From positions 1 to 5,946 of the forward strand of contig JASBVX010000096.1 of the NCBI GenBank assembly GCA_029960865.1: a stretch of 5,946 nucleotides of DNA, read 5' to 3'. The notes under the pieces were generated by a model, which was given only the letters and a program-made list of their open reading frames with translations, made no database searches and had not been told where the DNA came from. Shown here piece after piece: positions 1 to 4,245 of the stretch. The translations under genes were made by a program, and so were the position numbers. The stretch is from Bacillota bacterium. Its GTDB lineage: Bacteria > Bacillota > Sulfobacillia > RBS10-35. Numbering within the stretch: the first letter of the stretch is position 1; every line of letters begins with the position of its first letter.

Positions 1-1
1 C

Positions 2-838
2 CTCTTTCCCCACATGACGGTCTTCGAGAATGTGGCCTTTGGCCTGAGGATGGGGAAGGCCCCTTCTCTCGAAATACGGCGCAGGGTGGAAGAAGCCCTC
101 TTCATGGTGGGCCTGGAGGGCATGGCGCAACGAAAGCCCCACCAGCTCTCAGGGGGTCAGCAGCAGCGGGTGGCCCTGGCCAGGTCCCTTGTCCTGCGGC
201 CCCGCCTTCTCCTCCTGGATGAACCCTTAAGCGCCCTGGACCGAAAGATCCGGCAGGAAATGCAGGAAGAACTCCGCCGCCTCCAAAGGGAGACGGGGGT
301 TACGGCCATCATGGTAACCCACGACCAGGAGGAAGCCCTCTCGGTAGCGGACCACCTCCTGGTGATGGCCGATGGCCAGGTGCGCCAGGAAGGGAATCCC
401 TGGGAAGTCTACAGCCGGCCCCAGGACCCCATGGTGGCTTCTTTCCTGGGGGGCGCCAACTTTTTTACCGGCATGCTTGGGCAAAGGGGGGGGCGGTGGT
501 GGGCCCATGCCGGCCCTGTCGCCTTTCCCCTGGAAGAGGAAGACCCCCTCTTTCAGGAGGGGATGGCCCTTCGTTTCATGATCCGGCCCGAGGACTTGCG
601 GGTGGGAAAGAAACCTTCTCCCGATTCCTCCCTGGTGAGCGTTCCTTCCCGGCTCCAGGATAAGATCCTCTTGGGTCCCACGGCCCTCTTGCTCTGGCAG
701 GTGGGGGATCAGGTGTGGCGTTCCCTCGCCCTTTCCCCCCAGGTAGCCGATATTTCTCCCAGGGAAGAGGTTTACCTGGCCTTTCACCCCCGGGAAGTCC
801 TGTGGTACCTTCCTCACGAAGGAGAGCCTGAACCGTGA
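2..838 (+). CDS. ABC transporter ATP-binding protein with C-terminal TOBE domain (5' end outside window)
   Basis: This is the energising ATPase subunit of an ABC importer, acting at the inner face of the membrane. The reading frame is open from base 2, before the first ATG at 14, and the first residues (LFPHMTVFENVAFGLR) are the segment just after the Q-loop. About 80-90 residues including Walker A therefore lie upstream. Numbering from the ATG at 14, the signature LSGGQQQRVALAR starts at residue 45, Walker B LLLLDEP with the D-loop SALD is at 65-76, and the H-loop histidine of VTHDQEEAL is residue 103. Residues from about 150 form a beta-rich TOBE-type regulatory region. The LFPHMTVFENVAFGLR style is closer to PotA/CysA/FbpC ATPases than to the UgpC/MsmX sugar type (family knowledge). 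The stop overlaps the start of the glycosidase gene, so the two are probably co-translated and a glycoside or related solute is a likely substrate (inference). Confidence 0.93.
   Translation, partial: LFPHMTVFENVAFGLRMGKAPSLEIRRRVEEALFMVGLEGMAQRKPHQLSGGQQQRVALARSLVLRPRLLLLDEPLSALDRKIRQEMQEELRRLQRETGVTAIMVTHDQEEALSVADHLLVMADGQVRQEGNPWEVYSRPQDPMVASFLGGANFFTGMLGQRGGRWWAHAGPVAFPLEEEDPLFQEGMALRFMIRPEDLRVGKKPSPDSSLVSVPSRLQDKILLGPTALLLWQVGDQVWRSLALSPQVADISPREEVYLAFHPREVLWYLPHEGEPEP
819..826 (+). promoter_or_regulatory. Ribosome binding site of the glycosidase gene
   Basis: AAGGAGAG lies inside the end of the ATPase gene. The GGAG core ends 10 nt before GTG 835 and 13 nt before ATG 838, so the GTG is favoured. 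Both starts overlap the ATPase stop (TGA at 836-838), which points to translational coupling. Confidence 0.6.
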
Positions 839-2754
839 TGCCCCATCGGGCCTGGAACACCTGGGATGTTGCCTACCCCGCTTCTTTCGTCCATCTCCCC
901 AGCGGCCTCTTCGTCCGGGTGGCCGCCTACAGCACCAAGGAAAACCGCTATGTCGACTTTGGCGGGGGAAAGGGGGTGACCTACGGGCCCCATGCCCTGG
1001 ACGGATCCTTTGCCGCCTGCTGGCTTCACCTGGCGGCGACCCGTCTGAAGGTCAGCTTTTCTCGCCCCGATCCCTTCGCCTTCGTGGGGAAGATGGCGCT
1101 GGAAGAAGCGGGGGAGTGGCCTCTTCGCTTCTGGTTCTTCCTCTGGGTGGGCTTTGGACCCACCCGCCAGGAAGAAGGCCCGGAAGGCACCCTTCGCCTG
1201 GAGATCCCTTCGGGTATGGACGCCTACCAAAAGCCGCCCCGCCTTCTTGCCCGCAGGGGGCACCGGATCTGGTCCCTGGCCCTGGAGAAACGGCCGGTGG
1301 TGGCCGAACTCTGGGACGACCCCTCAGCGTTTTGTTCTTTCATCGAGACCAAGGGCTATTACGCCCGCCGGGAGGAAAGAGAAGGATCTTACATCCTCTT
1401 CCGGTTTTCCGGCGAAGATACTCCGGAAGTTCTGTTTTCCCTGGCGCAAGGGGGCCATCCCCAGGAGGCGGCAGAGCGGGCGGAAGATCTCTTGATGAAG
1501 GCTCCTTTTCTCCTGGAGGGAGGGGAGGACAAGGCAGAGGCGGAAGAGGACGAAGCCTACCGGGCCCTCCGGGATGTCCTGGGATGGAACACCGTTTTCG
1601 ATTCACAGAACAAAAGGATCTACACCGCCGCCAGCCGCAGCTGGGCCGCAGGCCGCTTTGGAGGCTACCTTCTCTGGCTCACCGACACCCTCTATCACGC
1701 CTTCATGGCCGCTTATCTCGGCGATGAGGAGCTGGCCCTTTCCAACCTGGAGGCCGTCTTTGCCCATGCCCAGCCTTCAGGCCTTCTCCCCGGCATGATG
1801 AGCAGCCGCAGCCAGTGGATCGATCGCTCCCAGCCTCCCATCGCCGCCTATATCCTCTGGCGCATCTTTCTTCGCTTGCGGGATAAGAAGCTTTTGCAGC
1901 GCTATTACCCTTTGCTGAAGGCCTACCGCAGTTTCTGGCTGCGGGAACGGGACGGAAACGGGGATGGCCTTCTGGAATACGGGAGCTCTCCCCAAGGAGA
2001 AGGCCATTTTGTCCATACCCTCCTGGCGGCCAAGAACGAGAGTTCCATGGATAACCTTCCTACCTTTGAAGGAGCGCGCTTCATCCCCGAAGCCCACACC
2101 ATGGATCTGGCGGATGTGGGCCTCAACAGTCTCCTCTGCCTGCAGGAAGAGGTCCTTGGCAAGATGGCCCGGGAGCTGGGGGAGGAAGAGGAAGCCGGCT
2201 TTTTCGAAAAAGAGGCCCAAGAGCGAAAGGAACGGGTGAGGGAAGCCCTCTGGGACGGGGAGCGGCAGATCTTCGCCGGGCGCTTCTGGGATGGAACCTT
2301 TACCCCTCACCTGGCCGCCACCAGTTTCCTTCCCCTCCTGGCGGGGATCCCCCTTCCCTGGCAGGCGGAGGCCATGATCCGCCAGCACCTTTTGCACACG
2401 GAAACCTTTTGGGGCGAAAGGCCCCTCCCGGCTACCCCTAAGAATGACCCTTTGAGCCATCCTCCTCGGTACTGGAGGGGGCGCATTTGGGGGCCTCTGG
2501 TCTTCCTCACCTGGGATGGACTCCGCCGCTCAGGATACCCCGCCGTGGCCCGAGAACTGGCGGAGAAATCCCTCGCCCTCTTCCTGGAACCTTGGCGAGA
2601 GCAGCGCCACTGCCATGAACATTACTCCCCCGATCCATCCCATCCTCACCTCATGGAGGACGTGGACCCCTTCTACACCTGGGGAGCCCTCCTTCCCCTC
2701 CTACACCTCCTGGAAAGAGACGATGTTTCTCCTTGGGAACCTCGAAGGACATGA
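835..2754 (+). CDS. GH63/mannosylglycerate-hydrolase-like glycoside hydrolase
   Basis: This is a 639-residue protein without a signal peptide, so probably cytoplasmic. It probably cleaves an alpha-glycoside brought in by the upstream transporter. Residues 1 to about 230 form a beta-rich N-terminal domain (many WxL/F strands). Residues from about 240 form an alpha-rich region typical of (alpha/alpha)6 barrels of clan GH-G. Visible GH63-like landmarks, numbered from GTG 835, are D284 in WLTDTLYHAFMA (candidate general acid, aligning with the WDT aspartate of E. coli YgjK), YWRGRIWGP from Y546, and E595 in HEHYSPD (candidate base, like the ENY.P glutamate), followed by DPFYTWGALL. Thermus mannosylglycerate hydrolase is shorter (about 420 aa) and lacks the N-terminal domain. 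The related annotation 'glycogen debranching enzyme-like' is possible. The exact substrate cannot be read from sequence. ATG 838 is the alternative start. Confidence 0.85.
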   Translation: MMPHRAWNTWDVAYPASFVHLPSGLFVRVAAYSTKENRYVDFGGGKGVTYGPHALDGSFAACWLHLAATRLKVSFSRPDPFAFVGKMALEEAGEWPLRFWFFLWVGFGPTRQEEGPEGTLRLEIPSGMDAYQKPPRLLARRGHRIWSLALEKRPVVAELWDDPSAFCSFIETKGYYARREEREGSYILFRFSGEDTPEVLFSLAQGGHPQEAAERAEDLLMKAPFLLEGGEDKAEAEEDEAYRALRDVLGWNTVFDSQNKRIYTAASRSWAAGRFGGYLLWLTDTLYHAFMAAYLGDEELALSNLEAVFAHAQPSGLLPGMMSSRSQWIDRSQPPIAAYILWRIFLRLRDKKLLQRYYPLLKAYRSFWLRERDGNGDGLLEYGSSPQGEGHFVHTLLAAKNESSMDNLPTFEGARFIPEAHTMDLADVGLNSLLCLQEEVLGKMARELGEEEEAGFFEKEAQERKERVREALWDGERQIFAGRFWDGTFTPHLAATSFLPLLAGIPLPWQAEAMIRQHLLHTETFWGERPLPATPKNDPLSHPPRYWRGRIWGPLVFLTWDGLRRSGYPAVARELAEKSLALFLEPWREQRHCHEHYSPDPSHPHLMEDVDPFYTWGALLPLLHLLERDDVSPWEPRRT

Positions 2755-2780
2755 TTCAGGGAGACGCTGTCCTCAAGGTT
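2738..2780. terminator. Imperfect inverted repeat between convergent genes, possible bidirectional terminator
   Basis: AACCT-CGA-AGGACA (2738-2751) pairs with TGTCCT-CA-AGGTT (2768-2780). That gives 11 base pairs interrupted by a 3x2 internal loop, with a 16-nt apical loop. The element contains the stop codons of both the glycosidase and the convergent hydrolase, the expected place for a shared terminator. Neither side has a T-run, so intrinsic termination would be weak and this is only a candidate. Confidence 0.3.
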
Positions 2781-3315
2781 GGATAGCGGCCGCCGGCAGG
2801 ACCTTCAACTGATCGCCCAGGCGGCGATAGATCCGGAGGGCTCCTTCATGGGCCTCCAGGTCCTGGCTGGTGACGGCATCCACCGCGATGGTGACGAAAA
2901 TCCCCTCATCGACGGCATCCAGGGCGGTCGCCAGAACGCAGGCGTCGGTTTCTACCCCCGCCAGGACCAGGTGGCTCACCTTTTCCCTTTCGATAAACCG
3001 GCGAAACGCCGCAGAGGAAAAGGCGGAGTAGCCTTCCTTGTCGTAGACCCTGCCCAAAGCCGGAGAAAGCTCAGGGAGAAGGGCCCAAAGGTTGGGATTT
3101 TCCCGGTAGAAGGACCAGCGGCGGTAATAGCGTTCCCAAGATCCCCGCAGGAGTGACGAGGGGTAGATGTGCCGGGAAAAGAGGACCCGGCCCTGGAAGC
3201 GCCCCTCCAGCTCCCTGATGGGGACAAGGATCCTTTCCAGATGGGGTATGCGCCAGGGGGTAGGCTGGCGGTAGACCTCCTGCATGTCCACGATCAATAG
3301 ATAGGAAGCCATCAT
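2773..3315 (-). CDS. Isochorismatase-family cysteine hydrolase
   Basis: This is a 180-residue cytosolic alpha/beta hydrolase of the isochorismatase/nicotinamidase fold, full length for the family. The protein opens with MMASYLLIVDMQ, where D10 is the first catalytic residue. K93 in YDKEGYSAF is the conserved lysine, and C126 in AGVETDACV is the nucleophile, so the Asp-Lys-Cys triad is complete. Members hydrolyse amides, ureido groups or vinyl ethers (nicotinamide, N-carbamoyl compounds, isochorismate). The residues that would fix the substrate are not diagnostic here, so the specificity is unknown. A longer frame runs upstream to 3525, but those 70 residues cross the IS21-like repeats and are not family-like. 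ATG 3315 or 3312 can start translation, and 3315 is closer to an AAAGGGA sequence. It is transcribed towards the glycosidase and has no operon partner in the window. Confidence 0.9.
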   Translation of the reverse strand: MMASYLLIVDMQEVYRQPTPWRIPHLERILVPIRELEGRFQGRVLFSRHIYPSSLLRGSWERYYRRWSFYRENPNLWALLPELSPALGRVYDKEGYSAFSSAAFRRFIEREKVSHLVLAGVETDACVLATALDAVDEGIFVTIAVDAVTSQDLEAHEGALRIYRRLGDQLKVLPAAAIQP

Positions 3316-3326
3316 TCTGATTGTAA

Positions 3327-3333
3327 TCCCTTT
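3327..3333 (-). promoter_or_regulatory. Probable ribosome binding site of the isochorismatase-family gene
   Basis: Read on the minus strand this is AAAGGGA, partially complementary to the 16S 3' end. The spacing is 11 nt to ATG 3315 and 14 nt to ATG 3312. This is long but favours 3315. Confidence 0.4.
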
Positions 3334-3362
3334 GGCAGATGCCGGTTCGAGGGGTCCCACCC

Positions 3363-3390
3363 ATTGAAACTTGACGCCCACCATTGTCAG
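3363..3390 (-). promoter_or_regulatory. Candidate promoter of the isochorismatase-family gene
   Basis: On the minus strand CTGACA (3385-3390, 5 of 6 to the -35 consensus) is followed after 16 nt by TTCAAT (3363-3368, 4 of 6 to the -10 consensus). A start near 3356 would give a leader of about 40 nt. The -35 hexamer coincides with the TGTCAG that may form the tip of the IS21-like end. The -10 match is weak. Confidence 0.3.
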
Positions 3391-3477
3391 CACTGGAGTT
3401 GGATTCGACGTCGTATTGTACTGTAGCGGCCGGTTGTAAAATCCCCCACTAGGGCCGGATGAAAATTCCCCCGCCCC
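3385..3477. mobile_element. IS21-family-like terminal sequence, solo remnant
   Basis: Two directly repeated 23-bp blocks, 3428-3450 and 3453-3475 (period 25), share 18 of 23 bases. The common core is GGCCGG, then a TG, an A-rich stretch and CCCCC. Repeated GGCCGG-TGAAAA-TTCCCC blocks just inside a TG-starting tip are characteristic of IS21-family ends, where they bind the IstA transposase (recalled family knowledge, not searched). TGTCAG at 3385 could be the tip. No istA or istB frame is present, so this is a relic or a solo end. The inner boundary is not definable, and TGACA at 3484-3488 might be an opposing end of a deleted copy. Confidence 0.5.
3428..3475 (+). repeat. Tandem direct repeat, two 23-bp units
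   Basis: The units at 3428-3450 and 3453-3475 match at 18 of 23 positions. Both begin GGCCGG and both contain an A-rich block followed by CCCCC. They lie inside the IS21-like end and are its best evidence. Two units are too few and too divergent for a CRISPR array. Confidence 0.75.
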
Positions 3478-3532
3478 ATCCAATGACAGACAAGCGAATC
3501 CTTGGGTGGGATGAGGTGTCGGCATGATAGGA

Positions 3533-3599
3533 GTATGTAGGACCCGGTTTCTCTGGGCAGCGAATTAGACTCTGTCCAGAGAAACCGGGTCCTACATAC
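3533..3599. repeat. 67-bp near-perfect palindrome (MITE- or REPIN-like)
   Basis: Arms 3533-3560 and 3572-3599 pair at 28 consecutive positions, 27 Watson-Crick and one G-T (3557 with 3575). The central loop is 11 nt. The outer ends read GTATGTAGGACCC and its complement. Pairing stops abruptly at both edges, suggesting a defined unit such as two fused terminal inverted repeats. No target-site duplication is obvious at the edges. It lies directly before the truncated AadK-like gene, and its 3' edge is within about 11 bp of the point where homology to that family resumes. As RNA it would form a long hairpin, but no T-run follows, so a terminator role is less likely. Confidence 0.85.
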
Positions 3600-3621
3600 G
3601 GCGACTCTACCCAACGAGAAG

Positions 3622-4023
3622 ATGCTGCGAAACGAGATCGATGATTTTTGGTACCACGCCCTTTGGACCGCAAAAAAACTCCGCCGGGGGGAACTGCTCA
3701 CAGCCAAAGAATGCTTGGATGGCTACATGAAGGGCCTTTTTTTTCGCATGGTCCGTACCCTTGCCCGGGCAGCCAAGGGCCCAGACTACGACACATGGCA
3801 TCAGGTGCGTTTCTTTGAGGAGTGGGCCGATGGAGAGACTTTGGAGGCCCTTCCCCTTCTCTATGCCCGCTACGATGCCACCGACATGGCTCGGGCTCTT
3901 GAGGCCACCATGGCCCAGTACAGCCGAGTGGCCAGAAAAGCCTGCGAGCTTTTGGGCTACTCGTATCCGGTGGAGTCTGAAGAAACCATTAAGAGCCTGG
4001 TGGCAAAAGTGCTGAAGGGTTGA
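3622..4023 (+). CDS. C-terminal fragment of an aminoglycoside 6-adenylyltransferase (AadK/ANT(6))-like protein, probably a pseudogene
   Basis: The 133 residues resemble only the helical C-terminal half of AadK/ANT(6)-like proteins, which are about 285 aa. The run from NEIDDFWYHALWTAKKLRRGEL through AKECLDGYMK to LGYSYPVESEETIK follows the family pattern (N-EFW-AK-L-R-EL, then the C-terminal GY-YP motif). The N-terminal nucleotidyltransferase domain with its GS...D-D metal-binding motif is absent and is not found upstream. In frame, family-like residues (PNEK) resume at about 3610, and the frame stays open back to 3541 through the palindrome, with a stop at 3538. Without the catalytic half the product cannot adenylylate anything, although a free-standing HEPN-like helical protein cannot be excluded. 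The Shine-Dalgarno (GAGAAG) is poor and too close to the ATG. The C-terminus looks intact. No partner nucleotidyltransferase or antitoxin gene is adjacent. Confidence 0.7.
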   Translation: MLRNEIDDFWYHALWTAKKLRRGELLTAKECLDGYMKGLFFRMVRTLARAAKGPDYDTWHQVRFFEEWADGETLEALPLLYARYDATDMARALEATMAQYSRVARKACELLGYSYPVESEETIKSLVAKVLKG

Positions 4024-4045
4024 GGGCTAATGCTCTCCCATTTGG

Positions 4046-4121
4046 CATGATGAGGGCCTCCGCCACCTGTGATGGCGGTGGTTCCTCTTAGAACCCCCCG
4101 CTTTAGCTGTGGGGAGGTTCA
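4046..4121 (+). mobile_element. IS200/IS605 (IS1341-type)-like right end, relic without tnpB
   Basis: Two consecutive hairpins are visible. The first is CCGCCA/TGGCGG (4060-4065 with 4073-4078, 7-nt loop), extended on its flanks by weaker pairs. The second is GAACC-CCCCGC (4091-4101) paired with GTGGGG-A-GGTTC (4109-4120), with loop TTTAGCT and one bulged A. The order of a GCCTCCGCC...GGCGG hairpin followed by a GAACC-CCCC-TTTAGC-GGGG-GGTTCA hairpin is what I recall of right ends of tnpB-bearing IS200/IS605 elements. No tnpA or tnpB frame and no left-end hairpin are in the window, so this is a decayed or solo end. Confidence 0.5.
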
Positions 4122-4140
4122 GGATTTCTTCTTCCTTCCC
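4050..4140 (+). ncRNA. Possible orphan omega-RNA (TnpB guide RNA) scaffold plus guide
   Basis: In TnpB systems the guide RNA overlaps the element's right end: scaffold hairpins first, then a guide of roughly 16-20 nt copied from flanking DNA. The two hairpins here (4060-4078 and 4091-4120) have that arrangement, and the putative guide would start near 4121 (AGGATTTCTTCTTCC). No TnpB protein is encoded nearby, so any RNA would need a TnpB supplied from elsewhere in the genome. Expression is not shown by the sequence. A plain transcription terminator is the alternative for the second hairpin, since T-rich sequence follows it. Confidence 0.35.
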
Positions 4141-4164
4141 CAGCGGTTGAGGTTTATTTCCTGC

Positions 4165-4194
4165 GGCGCCCCAGGAGGTGCGCCTTTTTCCTTT
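4165..4194 (+). terminator. Intrinsic terminator-like hairpin upstream of the SLH gene
   Basis: GGCGC (4165-4169) pairs with GCGCC (4180-4184). Two further C-G pairs lie inside after a C/T mismatch, and the loop is AGGA. It is followed at once by TTTTTCCTTT. This fits a rho-independent terminator of upstream plus-strand transcription. It lies only about 50 nt before the start of the SLH gene, leaving little room for a promoter downstream of it, so it could also act as a leader attenuator. Confidence 0.55.
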
Positions 4195-4232
4195 GCTGGA
4201 ACCTTTTCGCCCGGGAAGCGTCTCCTCCTTAA

Positions 4233-4239
4233 AAGGGGG
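4233..4239 (+). promoter_or_regulatory. Ribosome binding site that decides the SLH protein start
   Basis: AAGGGGG pairs with the 16S 3' end with one wobble. It directly abuts ATG 4240 (no spacer) but sits 6 nt before GTG 4246, which is the normal distance, so the GTG is the better start. The upstream CCTCC (4224-4228) can pair with the G-run across a TTAAAA loop and could mask this site. Confidence 0.65.
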
Positions 4240-4245
4240 ATGGCC

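Larger units (their letters stand above)
3316..3532. other. Intergenic stretch upstream of the hydrolase and palindrome
   Basis: No credible gene was found here on either strand. It holds the leader and candidate promoter of the isochorismatase-family gene and the IS21-like end with its direct repeats. The last part, 3478-3532, shows nothing recognisable except TGACA at 3484 and CGAATCC at 3495-3501, the complement of GGATTCG at about 3402-3408. Confidence 0.5.

Noticed and set aside
486..493. Run of eight G bases in the ATPase gene, considered as a frameshift site
   Set aside because: The frame is coherent on both sides (ATPase core before, TOBE region after), so there is no sign of a broken or phase-variable gene.
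227..817. 196-codon open frame on the minus strand across the ATPase gene
   Set aside because: It is antisense to a strongly motif-supported ATPase. Its composition is typical of a G+C-rich shadow frame, with no recognisable domain.
1116..1727. 203-codon plus-strand frame inside the glycosidase gene
   Set aside because: It is a Gly/Pro/Arg-rich shadow frame fully inside the glycosidase gene, with no domain.
1777..2460. 227-codon minus-strand frame inside the glycosidase gene
   Set aside because: It is an antisense shadow. The plus-strand frame carries the catalytic motifs.
3428..3475. Possible CRISPR repeats
   Set aside because: There are only two diverged units with a 2-bp gap and no spacers. 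IS21-like terminal repeats explain them better.
3316..3525. N-terminal extension of the isochorismatase-family frame by 70 residues
   Set aside because: The extension runs through the IS21-like repeats and has no family similarity. The conserved fold begins right at MASYLLIVDMQ, and a ribosome binding site lies just upstream of it.
3533..3599. Palindrome as an intrinsic terminator
   Set aside because: The arms are far longer than usual, no T-run follows on either strand, and no gene ends close to it.
3622..4023. Toxin of a HEPN/MNT toxin-antitoxin pair
   Set aside because: No nucleotidyltransferase partner lies on either side, the RNase-type R-x4-6-H motif of toxic HEPN proteins is not visible, and the match to the AadK C-terminal half is better.
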